The notes: a model not told the origin generated them from the letters alone. A DNA stretch of 64,000 bases from Afipia sp. (GCA_024508675.1 JANINQ010000021.1:62001-126000); one strand, 5' to 3'. Numbered from the stretch's first letter, positions 1 to 10,525 are shown. Numbers and translations are program-made.

Positions 1-880
1 TGACGCGCGCATACATACGGGCCACCGAGGCATCGTCATCACGGCCCATTCCGGCGGCGGAGGTCATCAGGAACATCTGCAGGGCCGCGGCGGACACCGG
101 CACCGGGAATTTGGCCGTGCGCGCCATGTCCTGAATGATCCCGAGATCCTTGACGAAGATGTCCACGGCGCTGCGAGGGGTATAGTCGCCATCCAGCACA
201 TGCGGCATCCGGTTCTCGAACATCCATGAATTGCCGGCGGAGGCCGTAATCACCTCATAGACCTTCCTGATGTCGAGGCCCTGCTTGGCGGCGAACGCCA
301 TCGCCTCGCTGGCGGCCGCGATATGCACGCCCGCGAGCAACTGGTTGATCATCTTGAACGCTGCGCCCTGCCCCGGCTGATCGCCGAGTTCGTAGAGCTT
401 GGCCGACATGGCATCGAGCGCAGGTCTCGCCCTGCCAAACGCTGCCGGACTGCCGGACGCGAGAATGGTGAGTTCACCCTGCGCTGCCCGCTGGGCGCCA
501 CCGCTAATCGGCGCATCGAGATAAAGCCTGCCGCTCGCCTCAAGCTGTTTGGCGAGGCGCCGCGCCACGTCCGGGTCCATCGTCGCCGATGATATGAAGA
601 CCGCGCCTTTCGGCAGCGTTTCCGCCACACCCCCGGCACGGAACAGGATGGTCTCCGTCTGGGCGGCGTTCACGACCACGCTGACCACGGCATCGGCACC
701 ATCCGCTGCCTCTGCCGGTGACGCCACTCCGCGTCCGCCCTCGGCCGCCAGTCTGGCGACCGCATCCGGCGTCACATCGCAGCCCGCCACGTCGAATCCG
801 GCGCGCTTCAATGACAGCGCCATGCCCAGCCCCATCGAACCAAGACCAACGACCCCGACGCGCCATGGCTTTGATGTCAT
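1..880 (-). CDS. NAD(P)-dependent 3-hydroxyisobutyrate/L-threonate dehydrogenase family protein (3' end cut by window edge)
   Basis: The minus-strand frame from an ATG at 880-878 stays open to base 1, giving about 293 codons of a family usually near 300 residues, so only the C-terminus is missing. The N-terminus carries a Rossmann GxGxxG (G12, G14, G17), followed by a conserved DAPISGG substrate-binding segment and a catalytic-type lysine in GAAFKMINQ. These mark the beta-hydroxyacid dehydrogenase superfamily. The start has GAGGA just upstream. The divergent class II aldolase next door resembles E. coli ygbJ/ygbL pairing, which suggests L-threonate or tetronate oxidation. Tartronate semialdehyde reductase or 3-hydroxyisobutyrate dehydrogenase remain possible. 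Confidence 0.8.
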   Translation of the reverse strand, partial: MTSKPWRVGVVGLGSMGLGMALSLKRAGFDVAGCDVTPDAVARLAAEGGRGVASPAEAADGADAVVSVVVNAAQTETILFRAGGVAETLPKGAVFISSATMDPDVARRLAKQLEASGRLYLDAPISGGAQRAAQGELTILASGSPAAFGRARPALDAMSAKLYELGDQPGQGAAFKMINQLLAGVHIAAASEAMAFAAKQGLDIRKVYEVITASAGNSWMFENRMPHVLDGDYTPRSAVDIFVKDLGIIQDMARTAKFPVPVSAAALQMFLMTSAAGMGRDDDASVARMYARV

Positions 881-1015
881 GTTTCCTCATCTTGTTGCTT
901 GCTCGTGCATTGACGCCGAGCGATTGAAAGCTTGGTAGCATGGCTCGCCGCGCGTCCAAAATGGCATTTGAGCCGCGCTGCAAACCATGGGAGAACCCAT
1001 TCCGAAAGGCGGCTC

Positions 1016-1672
1016 ATGACAGAAACCCGGCTTCGCGACCAAATCTGCCAGTTCGGCCGTTCGCTGTTCGAGCGGGGCCTGACGCCCGGCTCTTCGGGCA
1101 ATATCAGCGTCCGCCTTGACGATGGCGGCTGGCTGGTCACGCCAACAAATGCCTCGCTGGGCTTTCTCGACCCCGCCCGCCTGTCACGGCTGAATGGATC
1201 GGGCCGCGTCATGTCCGGCGATGCGCCGACCAAGGAAATCCCGTTGCACGCGGCGCTCTATGAGACGCGACGCGGCGCCCGGGCCGTCGTCCATCTTCAT
1301 TGCGCACACTGTGTCGCGGTATCGATGCTGCCGGAGATCAACCCCAAAGCCGCCCTTCCACCCTTGACGCCCTATTACAAGATGCGCTGCGAGGAAACGG
1401 CGCTGCTGCCCTATTACCGCCCCGGCGATGCCGCCGTCGCGGATGCGATCCGTGGGCTTGCCGGACAATATTCATGCGTGCTGCTGTCCAATCACGGTCC
1501 GGTTGTCGCCGGGAATACGCTGGAAGCTGCTGTCTTCGCGATGGAAGAACTTGAGGAGACGGCGAAGCTCTATCTCATGACGCGAAACCTGAATCCCCGC
1601 ATGCTGACGCCGGAACAGGTCAATGATCTCTCCGCAACATTTGGCCAATCGAAACCGGATTCATCGTCATGA
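1016..1672 (+). CDS. Class II aldolase/adducin family protein, probable 3-oxo-tetronate 4-phosphate decarboxylase (OtnC/YgbL-like)
   Basis: This 218-residue protein has the class II aldolase pattern: a KE pair near residue 73, the zinc-ligand motif H93-L-H95, and a third histidine at H160 in SNHGP. The ATG at 1016 is preferred over the upstream in-frame codon at 932 because conserved sequence starts there and AAGG precedes it. The family includes fuculose-phosphate aldolase, ribulose-5-phosphate epimerase and OtnC. The divergent threonate-type dehydrogenase favours the OtnC role, decarboxylating 3-oxo-tetronate 4-phosphate. The matching kinase (OtnK) is not in the window and would be expected to the left of base 1. 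Confidence 0.75.
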   Translation: MTETRLRDQICQFGRSLFERGLTPGSSGNISVRLDDGGWLVTPTNASLGFLDPARLSRLNGSGRVMSGDAPTKEIPLHAALYETRRGARAVVHLHCAHCVAVSMLPEINPKAALPPLTPYYKMRCEETALLPYYRPGDAAVADAIRGLAGQYSCVLLSNHGPVVAGNTLEAAVFAMEELEETAKLYLMTRNLNPRMLTPEQVNDLSATFGQSKPDSSS

Positions 1673-2076
1673 CCGTTACGATCTATCACAACCCCGCCTG
1701 CGGCACGTCGCGCAATACACTCGCGATGATCCGTCAGAGCGGTGAAGAGCCAACGATCATCGAGTATCTTTCCGCGCCGCCTTCCCGCGAGAAGCTGGTG
1801 TCACTGATCCAGTCGATGAACATTTCCGTGCGAGCGCTTGTCCGCGAAAAGGAAGCGCTATTTTCCAGTCTGAATCTGTCCGATCCAGCCATGACCGACG
1901 AGCAATTGATCGACGCGATGGTCGCACATCCGATCCTGATGAACCGCCCGATCGTCGAGACATCGAAAGGCGTGCGCCTGTGCCGTCCGTCGGAGCTGGT
2001 ACTCGGCTTGCTCGAAAATCCTGTCACCTCGTTTGTCAAAGAGGACGGCGAGGTCGTGAGCACGAAACAGCCCTGA
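1669..2076 (+). CDS. arsC: ArsC/Spx-family arsenate reductase (glutaredoxin-type)
   Basis: The 135-residue protein opens with the thioredoxin-fold active site C11-G-T-S-R, the catalytic cysteine of glutaredoxin-dependent ArsC, followed by the family segment LIDAMVAHPILMNRPIV. Length matches E. coli ArsC (about 140 residues). It starts in an ATGA overlap with the aldolase gene and is probably co-transcribed with it. No arsenite pump or ArsR gene is adjacent, so detoxification of arsenate is inferred from the family only; a broader thiol-redox role is possible. Confidence 0.85.
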   Translation: MTVTIYHNPACGTSRNTLAMIRQSGEEPTIIEYLSAPPSREKLVSLIQSMNISVRALVREKEALFSSLNLSDPAMTDEQLIDAMVAHPILMNRPIVETSKGVRLCRPSELVLGLLENPVTSFVKEDGEVVSTKQP

Positions 2077-2264
2077 TCGGGCTTCGACGCATCAGGCATC
2101 GACGTCGCACTCCCGTTACAAATCACAATCGCGCGATGCTCTCGCGGCCATATGTTGCGCCGCCAGAACGAATTCTGATGCGTACTGTCTTGCGCCCCGA
2201 CAACGCTGCGATACGCTCTCGCCCCGTAAAACGCCAAAAATGAACCCCACCGGGAGGATAATTC

Positions 2265-3542
2265 ATGTTTTACGCTTTCGAAAAACACGCTCTTGCTTCA
2301 GTCGCGGTCGCAGCGTTTCTTGGCGCCGCGACAGTCTCTGCCTCGGCTCAAACTCCGAACAACAATCTGGACAAGCTCGGCAACTTTCAAAAAACCGGCA
2401 TCACCGAAATTCCGACCGTTCCGCAAACAGGCCGCAAGGTCGATGCGATCAAGGCCAACCTCGCCAAGATCAAATTACCACCCGGCTTCAAGATCAGCCT
2501 CTACGCGCTCGTCCCCGATGCACGGCATATCGCCGTGGGACCGCAAGGTGTTGTGACATTCGTCGGCACGCGCAAGAGCAAGGTCTACGCAGTGACCGAT
2601 CGCGGCAAGGCCGGTTTCGCCGAAGAGGTGAAGGAGTTCGCGCCTTCGGTAAACTTCGCCATTCCGAATGGCGTCTGCTTCTCCAAGGACGGCTTCCTGT
2701 TCGTGGCCGAGCAGAATCGTGTTCTCAACTTCCCGGCCGCCGAGTTCTTCTATGAAAGCCCGGACATTGCTGTCGCCGTGGTCATCCCGCAAGGCGAGCT
2801 AATTCCGAAGGAAGACGAGAGCTTCAACCATACCGCGCGGGTGTGCCGTGTCGGCGCCGACAACAAAATCTACATTACGCTCGGCCAGCCGTTTAACGTC
2901 CCCGCGAAAAACAAGCTCGATGGCTTCGCGAAGTATGGCATCGGCGGCATCATCCGGGTCGATCAGGACGGTAAGAACCGCGAGGTCTATGCCAGCGGCA
3001 TTCGCAATTCGGTCGGCATGGACTTCAACACAAAGAACAACCAGCTCTGGTTCACCGACAATCAGGTCGACGGCATGGGTGACAACATCCCGCCCGGCGA
3101 GCTCAACCGTATTACCCAGGCCGGCCAGAACTTCGGCTTCCCCTACTACGGTGGCGGCAAGGTGCGGACTGCCGAATACAAGGCCGATACGCCGCCCGCC
3201 AATGTCGTCTATCCCGAAGTCGAAATGGACGCCCATGCCGCCGATCTCGGCATGATCTTCTACAACGGGAAATCGTTCCCGGCGAAGTATCGCGGCGGCA
3301 TCTTTTCGGCCCAGCATGGGTCGTGGAACCGCACGGACCCGGTCGGCGCACGTATCATGTTCACATCGCTCAAGCCCGATGGCAGCGCAGACAAGACCGA
3401 GGTGTTTGCGTCCGGCTGGCTGACAGCGGATGGTGAATATACCGGGCGCCCCGTCGATGTCGCCACGCTGCGCGACGGATCGATGCTGGTCTCCGATGAC
3501 CTCGCCGGAGCCCTGTATCGCATCACCTACGACGGCAAATGA
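2265..3542 (+). CDS. PQQ-dependent sorbosone/aldose dehydrogenase-like protein (periplasmic)
   Basis: The 425-residue protein has a signal peptide (about residues 1-29, ending SASAQ) and then the six-bladed beta-propeller pattern of the soluble glucose/sorbosone dehydrogenase family. Recognisable pieces include KLPPGFKISLYA, NGVCF, IRNSVGMDFN, WFTDNQVDGMGD, AQHGSWNR and GRPVDV near the C-terminus. The start is fixed by a strong GGGAGG seven bases before the ATG. A monohaem cytochrome c follows as the likely electron acceptor. A paralogue lies convergent at 4630-5994 and the PQQ biosynthesis genes are 4 kb away, consistent with PQQ as cofactor. The substrate is not predictable from sequence. 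Confidence 0.82.
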   Translation: MFYAFEKHALASVAVAAFLGAATVSASAQTPNNNLDKLGNFQKTGITEIPTVPQTGRKVDAIKANLAKIKLPPGFKISLYALVPDARHIAVGPQGVVTFVGTRKSKVYAVTDRGKAGFAEEVKEFAPSVNFAIPNGVCFSKDGFLFVAEQNRVLNFPAAEFFYESPDIAVAVVIPQGELIPKEDESFNHTARVCRVGADNKIYITLGQPFNVPAKNKLDGFAKYGIGGIIRVDQDGKNREVYASGIRNSVGMDFNTKNNQLWFTDNQVDGMGDNIPPGELNRITQAGQNFGFPYYGGGKVRTAEYKADTPPANVVYPEVEMDAHAADLGMIFYNGKSFPAKYRGGIFSAQHGSWNRTDPVGARIMFTSLKPDGSADKTEVFASGWLTADGEYTGRPVDVATLRDGSMLVSDDLAGALYRITYDGK

Positions 3543-3558
3543 TCACTCACATCGCAAA

Positions 3559-3590
3559 CGCCGCGGACAGGTTACAACCTGTTCGCGGCG
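3559..3590 (+). terminator. Long inverted repeat between dehydrogenase and cytochrome c genes
   Basis: Two 15-base arms (3559-3573 and 3576-3590) pair completely except for one G-U wobble, around a two-base centre. The arms read CGCCGCGGACAGGTT and AACCTGTTCGCGGCG. The site lies 17 bases after the dehydrogenase stop and 39 bases before the cytochrome c start. It lacks a clear run of T, so it is more likely an attenuating or mRNA-stabilising hairpin than a full terminator. Confidence 0.6.
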
Positions 3591-3628
3591 AGTTGTTATC
3601 CCGCGTGACAGGTAAAACGGACAAAAAA

Positions 3629-3955
3629 ATGATCGCGCGCATATTCGTTTCCCTGTCGATTTTCAGCCTTCTTGCTTCGGCAACGGCTCACGCGGCCGAC
3701 GCAAAGGCTGGACGCAAGAAAGCGCAGATGTGCGCAGCCTGCCACGGCATCGACGGCATCTCCAAGATGCCGATGGCACCCAATATTGCCGGCTCGCCAG
3801 CCATGTATCTGGAAAAACAGATCAAGGCCTTCCGTTCCGAGGAGCGCAAGGACGAGACTATGAATGTGGTCGCCAAACCCCTGTCGGACGCCGACATTGC
3901 GGACCTGGCCGCCTGGTACTCCGGGCTGACGGTGGACGTGACGCTCCCGAACTAG
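3629..3955 (+). CDS. Monohaem c-type cytochrome (periplasmic)
   Basis: The 108-residue protein has a signal peptide (about residues 1-23, ending HAAD) and a single haem-binding motif C35-A-A-C38-H39-G. A C-terminal helix typical of class I cytochromes (DIADLAAWYS) closes the fold. The ATG at 3629 is chosen because the signal peptide starts there; the open frame begins 90 bases earlier inside the hairpin leader. It follows the PQQ-type dehydrogenase and is likely its electron acceptor in the periplasm. Confidence 0.82.
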   Translation: MIARIFVSLSIFSLLASATAHAADAKAGRKKAQMCAACHGIDGISKMPMAPNIAGSPAMYLEKQIKAFRSEERKDETMNVVAKPLSDADIADLAAWYSGLTVDVTLPN

Positions 3956-3967
3956 CTCCGCGTCCGC

Positions 3968-4534
3968 TTAGCGCATCCGGGATATATAATAGGCGAGCTC
4001 GACGATCTGCTGATCGGTCACCGGCTGGAGCACATCGGCCATGGTCGCATCGTAACCATGGCGGCTGTTGTCCTTGTATTCGCGCATGGTCTTGATCAGA
4101 TAGTCCTCCCGCTGGTTGGCGATGTGAGGGATGTTGTCGCGGCCTGCGAGATCGGTGTTGTGGCAGGTATTACAACGATGCTGCTGGATCAACGCTACTG
4201 CCTGCTGCATGCGAGCAGGATCGCCCGCATCATCCGGCGGCGGTGGCTTCTTCAAGGACCCGATATAGTCTGAAAACGCCCTCAAGTCGTCGTCTGTCAG
4301 ATTCTTCGCCATCTCGTTCATGATGTCGAAGGTCCGCAGCTTTTCACGAAACATATAAAGTTGAATCAGCACATAGGCAGGCTGCTGTGCACCGAGCGAC
4401 GGGGTGTTTTCGGTGTCGGACTTTCCGTTCTCGCCATGACAGGCCAGGCATGGCGCGGCACGCTCCTGAAGCGTTTCAGCCCATGCCGCAGCAGGAGAAA
4501 AGACAAGAACAAGCAGGATCAGCAGACGTCGCAT
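3968..4534 (-). CDS. Dihaem c-type cytochrome (cytochrome c4-like, periplasmic)
   Basis: The 188-residue protein starts with a signal peptide ([19 protein letters not shown]) and holds two haem motifs, C29-L-A-C-H and a C-N-T-C-H near residue 125, in two similar halves as in cytochrome c4. The start is set at 4534 because the upstream in-frame codons precede the signal peptide. The gene lies 95 bases after the second sorbosone dehydrogenase-like gene, mirroring the dehydrogenase-cytochrome pair on the other strand. It is probably that enzyme's electron acceptor. Confidence 0.82.
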   Translation of the reverse strand: MRRLLILLVLVFSPAAAWAETLQERAAPCLACHGENGKSDTENTPSLGAQQPAYVLIQLYMFREKLRTFDIMNEMAKNLTDDDLRAFSDYIGSLKKPPPPDDAGDPARMQQAVALIQQHRCNTCHNTDLAGRDNIPHIANQREDYLIKTMREYKDNSRHGYDATMADVLQPVTDQQIVELAYYISRMR

Positions 4535-4629
4535 GAACAATCTCGGACAGCGCACCGCTAAACGGCGGCACAATTCCAGAACAATGAGGCCGGAAGTGCG
4601 TGCGCTTCCGGCCGTGTCGATCGGCAGAC

Positions 4630-5994
<1,365 letters not shown>

Positions 5995-6120
5995 TTCGTA
6001 CCTCCCTGTGAAAAGGCCATTATCCAGACCCGGTCTTATTGCCGGAGCACGCTGGCCTCTGTTGAACAGTCTCCAATAGACTCGATCCCGCTTGCAATCG
6101 GAAACCTCTCTGCTTGCCGA

Positions 6121-7104
6121 TCACGCACGCGAGATGTCTTCAATGGCTGCGATGACGGCATCGCGCACGCCGGGATCGTAAAGCGAATGACCTGCTGCCT
6201 CGACAATTCGCAGTGTTGCGTCCGGCCATATCCTCAATAATGCCTGCGCCGTCGACGGCGGACAAAGAAGGTCATAACGGCCCTGCACGACAATCCCGGG
6301 AATTCCAGCGAGTTTCCTTGCATGTGCTAAAAGTTGTCCGGGCTCCAGAAAGCAGCCGCTCTGAAAGTAATGCGCTTCCATGAAAGGCGTAGATGGAAGT
6401 CCCCTCGCCTCGTTGTTCACCGCAGCAAAGTCCAATCGCGTTTTCGACGGCTTGTGCTCGGACAGGATGCGCTCGGTATCATGCCATGCACGCGACGCGG
6501 GACCATGGCTCACCGGGTCAGGATCGAGAATCCGCCGCCAATAGGCATCGAGTGGCTGAGCACGTTCCTCCGGCGGCAACAGGCTGAGGAAGTCCTCGGA
6601 CAGGCCGGGATAGAAGCGTGGCAGGTTCTGCAGGAATGCACTCTCCAGTTCCCCGCGCGTCCCGAGAAAGGTGGCCCGAAGCACGATCCCGCTCACCCGC
6701 TCCGGATGAGCCTGCGCATAGGCAAGCGCCAGCGTCGCGCCCCATGAGCCGCCGACCACGAGCCATTTATCGAAACCAAGGCTTTCACGGATAGTCTCCA
6801 TATCCGCAATCAGATTGCGAAGCGTGTTGGCCTGACGTGATCCTTTCGGCCGGCTCCGGCCCGCGCCGCGCTGGTCGAACAGCACGGCATGAAACCGCGT
6901 GGGATCAAACAACCTGCGATGATCAGGCTGACAGCCGCTGCCCGGCCCGCCGTGCAGATAGAGAGCGGGAATGCCGTCAACCCGGCCAACAGTCTCGACA
7001 TAGATTTCATGGCCATCGCCAACCGCCATGTGCCGCGCAGAGAGCGGCGCAAGGCGATCTGTGCGCTTGTCCGGCGTTGCGATGTCAGCAGCATCAGGTG
7101 CCAT
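6121..7104 (-). CDS. pip: Proline iminopeptidase (alpha/beta hydrolase)
   Basis: The 327-residue protein shows the proline iminopeptidase signature: an HGGPGSG oxyanion motif at about residues 51-57, the nucleophile elbow G-G-S119-W-G, and the DQRGAGRS segment between them. A C-terminal GHS supplies the catalytic histidine. It cleaves N-terminal proline from peptides in the cytoplasm. The start at 7104 gives a GAGG nine bases upstream and overlaps the end of pqqE by 11 bases; an ATG at 7110 is an alternative. Placement right after pqqE raises the idea that it helps recycle or process peptides, but that is inference. Confidence 0.88.
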   Translation of the reverse strand: MAPDAADIATPDKRTDRLAPLSARHMAVGDGHEIYVETVGRVDGIPALYLHGGPGSGCQPDHRRLFDPTRFHAVLFDQRGAGRSRPKGSRQANTLRNLIADMETIRESLGFDKWLVVGGSWGATLALAYAQAHPERVSGIVLRATFLGTRGELESAFLQNLPRFYPGLSEDFLSLLPPEERAQPLDAYWRRILDPDPVSHGPASRAWHDTERILSEHKPSKTRLDFAAVNNEARGLPSTPFMEAHYFQSGCFLEPGQLLAHARKLAGIPGIVVQGRYDLLCPPSTAQALLRIWPDATLRIVEAAGHSLYDPGVRDAVIAAIEDISRA

Positions 7105-8296
7105 GCACATCCGCCTCAAGCGTCCCGCCTGCAAAATTGCGGTAGATGAACCGGCGATTGTCGCCGGTTGCTTCGATCATGGCTGTCTTGAATATCTGCT
7201 CATGCATCGGCGAACGCGCGCAGGCAGGATCGGTATTTCCCGCATTCCCGGTCAGGGCAAAGGCCTGACACCGGCAGCCGCCGTAGTCGATTTCCCTGAA
7301 CTCGCAACTCTGACACGGCTGCGGCATCCAGCCCGTGCCACGGTAGCGATTGAATGCTTCCGAATTCTGCCAAATCCACGCAATGGAGTGATCGCGCACG
7401 GATTCAAATTCGAGTCCGGTGATCGTCTCCGCCGCATGGCAGGGCAGAATCTTGCCGGACGGCGAGATATTGAAGAACTGACGCCCCCATCCGCCCATGC
7501 ATTTTTTCGGGCGAAGCGCATAGTAATCCGGCACGACATAGTCGATGGCGAGGACGCCTTTCAGCCGCGCCTCGGCTTCCTCGACAATGCGGGAGGTTTC
7601 CTCGATCTGTTCGATCGTCGGCATCAGCGCCGCGCGATTCTTCAGCGCCCAGCCGTAATACTGCACATTCGCCACCTCCAGCCGATCGGCATCGAGGTCG
7701 ACCGCCATCTGAATGATGTCGGGGAGCTGAAACAGGTTCTGACGATGCATCACCGCATTGACGGTCAGCGGCAACCCGAGTTCTCGCGCCCAGCCTGCCG
7801 CCTCGATTTTCTTTGCATGCGCGTCTTTCAGACCGGCAACGCGGTCAGCGACGCCCTGCTCGCTGCCCTGAAAGCTGATCTGGATGTGACACAATCCTGC
7901 ATCCGCCAGGGCAGCCAGTTTGTCTTTGGTCAACAGCACCGCTGACGTGATGAGGTTTGTGTAAAGACCGACATCCGTTGCATGCCGGATCAGTTCGGTC
8001 AGATCCTTGCGTGCTGTCGGTTCTCCACCGGAAAAATGGATTTGAAGAACGCCAATTTGCGCGAGTTCGCTCAGCACACGCTTCCACTCATCCGTGGATA
8101 GCTCCGCGCTGCTGCGCTCAAGCTCCAGAGGATTGGAACAATACGGGCATTGCAGCGGGCAGCGGTGGGTCAGTTCCGCCAGAACCGCCAAGGGGATGCC
8201 AAATGTCTCCGCCTGCGACTTGCGCGCCTCCAGCACCGCCAATCCGTCTGCCGGATCGGTGTGAACAGGAGAAGCGTCGGTCAGCGTCGGACTCAT
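7094..8296 (-). CDS. pqqE: PQQ biosynthesis radical SAM protein PqqE
   Basis: The 400-residue protein has the radical SAM cluster motif C46-P-L-Q-C50-P-Y-C53 and a cysteine-rich C-terminal SPASM region (HAAETI, CQSCEFREIDYGGCRCQAFAL). This matches PqqE, which links Glu and Tyr of the PqqA peptide by a C-C bond. It overlaps pqqD upstream by four bases and the proline iminopeptidase gene downstream. Order pqqA-B-C-D-E is the standard arrangement. Confidence 0.96.
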   Translation of the reverse strand: MSPTLTDASPVHTDPADGLAVLEARKSQAETFGIPLAVLAELTHRCPLQCPYCSNPLELERSSAELSTDEWKRVLSELAQIGVLQIHFSGGEPTARKDLTELIRHATDVGLYTNLITSAVLLTKDKLAALADAGLCHIQISFQGSEQGVADRVAGLKDAHAKKIEAAGWARELGLPLTVNAVMHRQNLFQLPDIIQMAVDLDADRLEVANVQYYGWALKNRAALMPTIEQIEETSRIVEEAEARLKGVLAIDYVVPDYYALRPKKCMGGWGRQFFNISPSGKILPCHAAETITGLEFESVRDHSIAWIWQNSEAFNRYRGTGWMPQPCQSCEFREIDYGGCRCQAFALTGNAGNTDPACARSPMHEQIFKTAMIEATGDNRRFIYRNFAGGTLEADVHGT

Positions 8297-8607
8297 GGTC
8301 TGGTGTCCTGTGCCTCCGCAAGAAAACCTTTGTCCGCAAGGTCGCGCAGCATAGCGATGACATCGGCACCGATCATAGCGCGATCCGCTGTATATTTGGC
8401 CGCGAGGACATCAATGATCTGATCGACATTCCGGACGCCATCGCAGAGCTGCAGAATTTCAACAGCGATCTCATCAGGCGCGAGCACCCTCTCCGGCACG
8501 AGAATAACCCAGACCTGCCGCGCCTCGTCGAATTTCAGCTTCGCATGCCGCGCAAGTATCGGCCTGCTCTGTTCAGTTATGTCGATCCGGCGGTTTCGCA
8601 ACGCCAT
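8293..8607 (-). CDS. pqqD: PQQ biosynthesis peptide chaperone PqqD
   Basis: The 104-residue protein has the PqqD pattern (PILARHAKLKFDEARQVWVILVPERV, EILQLCDGVRNVDQIIDVLAAKY). PqqD binds the PqqA peptide and presents it to PqqE. The start is the ATG at 8607, whose A is shared with the TGA of pqqC. The longer upstream frame is out of register with the family and runs through pqqC. Length is slightly above the usual 90-95 residues. Confidence 0.93.
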   Translation of the reverse strand: MALRNRRIDITEQSRPILARHAKLKFDEARQVWVILVPERVLAPDEIAVEILQLCDGVRNVDQIIDVLAAKYTADRAMIGADVIAMLRDLADKGFLAEAQDTRP

Positions 8608-9371
8608 CAACCCTTCTCCGGCACAAAAGCACCGGGTGGAACATGGCCCTCCACATAGGCATGATACAGCGCATCGAGCTGAACCCAGAGCACATTGGTC
8701 TTGAAGATCAGCGCATTGCAAACAGCCTCGCGTTCTTCCGGGGTTTTTGCGTGTTTTTTCACGAAGTCGAGGGCGAAATTGGCATCGCGTGGCGCCTGCT
8801 CCAGACGGCGCTTGAAATAGGTCATGATGTTCGGATTGATGAAGTCGTAATGCGCGAGCATTCCTGAAATCCGCTCTTCGTGCAGATTCGGCGCGAACAG
8901 TTCCGTCAATGACGATGCAATGGCTTCGAGCGGTGCCCGGTCACGGACGAAGTGAACATAGGCATCCACGGCGAAGCGCGTTGCCGGAAGAATTCCCTCG
9001 GCGGATTCGACATAAGCGCTGTCGAGACCGAGTCCTTCTGTCAGTTTCAGCCAGCGCTCGATTCCACCTTCGGTACCGATATTTCCGTCGTGATCTTCGA
9101 TGCGATGCCGCCACTCAAGCCGGATGTCGCGGTCGCGAAACCGGGAGATCACCACCGCATCCTTGATCGGGATCGAACTCTGGTAATAGTAGCGGTTGAG
9201 CGCCCAGGCCTGCACCTGTCCCTTGTTCAGCTTGCCGCCGTGCAGCAGTTTGTGAAACGGGTGCAGGTTATGATAGCGCGTGGCGCCGATCTCCCGCAGC
9301 GCAGCTTCAAGCTCGGCAGCGCTGCCGAGCGGCGTTCCCTTCTTCAGCGAAAAAACGCTCGTGGCGATCAA
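8607..9371 (-). CDS. pqqC: Pyrroloquinoline-quinone synthase PqqC
   Basis: The 254-residue protein matches PqqC, the cofactorless oxidase that closes and oxidises the ring in the last step of PQQ synthesis. Visible family segments include RYHNLHPFHKLLHGGKLNKGQVQAWALNR, YYQSSIPIKD, HDG with RWLKLTEGLGLD, and a C-terminal helix ending LYHAYVEGHVPPG. It starts in an ATGA overlap with pqqB. Confidence 0.95.
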   Translation of the reverse strand: MIATSVFSLKKGTPLGSAAELEAALREIGATRYHNLHPFHKLLHGGKLNKGQVQAWALNRYYYQSSIPIKDAVVISRFRDRDIRLEWRHRIEDHDGNIGTEGGIERWLKLTEGLGLDSAYVESAEGILPATRFAVDAYVHFVRDRAPLEAIASSLTELFAPNLHEERISGMLAHYDFINPNIMTYFKRRLEQAPRDANFALDFVKKHAKTPEEREAVCNALIFKTNVLWVQLDALYHAYVEGHVPPGAFVPEKG

Positions 9372-10294
9372 ACGGTGATCTCCATTCCATCAAAAGGAAT
9401 CTGCCAGCCCGCACGCTCGGCGGACTGACGCTCGGTGGACTCCGGAAGAAGAACCGGATTCGAGTTGTTGATATGCAGGAAAATCTTGCGGCCGACACCG
9501 AGATCCGCAAGCGCGGCCATCGCGCCGTCCGGGCCCGATATGGCCATATGGCCCATCCGCTGCCCTGTTTTGACGCCGAGACCCGCCGCGATCAATTCGT
9601 CGTCCTTCCACAACGTCCCATCAAAGAAGATCAAAGGCGCTCCCTGCAGGCGTTGCCGCAGCTCCGGCGTAAATGCCGCGCAGGCGGCAAGAAAGTAGAG
9701 ATGTTCTCCGGTCCGCTTGTCGGCGATACGCAAACCGAGCGTGTCCCCGGCTTCCTCGCCGCCGCCGGCATCATTTTCGTTTTCCAGATACCATGCGCGC
9801 TTGCCCGGAGCCGCGAACGGAAGCACCTCAAGTCCCGATGACGTTCCATCCGTCAGCTTTGGCTCGAATGCCTCACCGAATTTTATCGGCTCGCGCCCGA
9901 CACGCTTTTCATCAAGCACATTGAAGATTCTGTTGGACTTCAGAATGTCGAGCACCCGCTGATGGGCGTAAATCGTGAACGGCCAGCCTTCGCGGAGAGA
10001 CAGTAGCCCGGCCACAGCATCGACTTCACCATTGGTGAGGATCACCCCGGCGATGGGACTATGACGCAAGTGACCTGTCTTTGGATGAAGTTGCGGCGTT
10101 GCAATCACCTGCTGGCGCAAATCGGGCGAGGCATTGATCAGAAACCAATGCTTATCGTCAGCGGTGACCGCAACTGACGCCTGTGTGGCTCTCAGTTCCG
10201 GGCGCTCATCACGTGCAGCCCGGCAGACCTCACAATTACAGTTCCATTGAGGAACACCGCCGCCCGCCGCTGCTCCAAGAACGACGACGCGCAT
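9368..10294 (-). CDS. pqqB: PQQ biosynthesis protein PqqB (metallo-beta-lactamase fold)
   Basis: The 308-residue protein begins MRVVVLGAAAGGGVPQWNCNC, the typical PqqB N-terminus. It continues with LINASPDLRQQ, GVILTNGEVDAVAGLLSLREGWPF and IFLHINNSNP. PqqB has a metallo-beta-lactamase-like fold and is thought to hydroxylate the PqqA-derived tyrosine before PqqC acts. It lies 150 bases after pqqA, with no gene in that gap. Confidence 0.95.
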   Translation of the reverse strand: MRVVVLGAAAGGGVPQWNCNCEVCRAARDERPELRATQASVAVTADDKHWFLINASPDLRQQVIATPQLHPKTGHLRHSPIAGVILTNGEVDAVAGLLSLREGWPFTIYAHQRVLDILKSNRIFNVLDEKRVGREPIKFGEAFEPKLTDGTSSGLEVLPFAAPGKRAWYLENENDAGGGEEAGDTLGLRIADKRTGEHLYFLAACAAFTPELRQRLQGAPLIFFDGTLWKDDELIAAGLGVKTGQRMGHMAISGPDGAMAALADLGVGRKIFLHINNSNPVLLPESTERQSAERAGWQIPFDGMEITV

Positions 10295-10444
10295 GCGCTT
10301 TTGCTCTCACTCATTCATGACGTTAAAAGAACAAGGAGCTCCGCAGACACAACTCATCCGGCTTCGCGCAGGAACGCCCCTCGTCCGAGGAATTCCTGAC
10401 GCAAACCGGATCGCCCTACTGCGAGCCTGATAGCGATATTCGGA

Positions 10445-10525
10445 TTATTTCCGGGCCGCGCAGGCGTACATGTTGATTTCCATGCCGACCGGCACTTCGA
10501 CGATCCTTGGGGTCTTCCAGGCCAT
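10445..10525 (-). CDS. pqqA: PQQ precursor peptide PqqA
   Basis: A 26-codon frame (ATG at 10525, TAA ending at 10445) encodes MAWKTPRIVEVPVGMEIN followed by MYACAARK. It contains the diagnostic E-x-x-x-Y pair (E16, Y20), the glutamate and tyrosine that become PQQ. An AAGGAG sits about eight bases before the ATG. Its place ahead of pqqB confirms the call. Confidence 0.96.
   Translation of the reverse strand: MAWKTPRIVEVPVGMEINMYACAARK

Noticed and set aside
10379-10397. Overlapping small palindromes (CCTCG-TC-CGAGG and AGGAATTCCT) between pqqA and pqqB
   Set aside because: The first has a two-base loop and a five-base stem, the second no loop; neither has a T run, so I do not call a terminator. 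A processing site remains possible.
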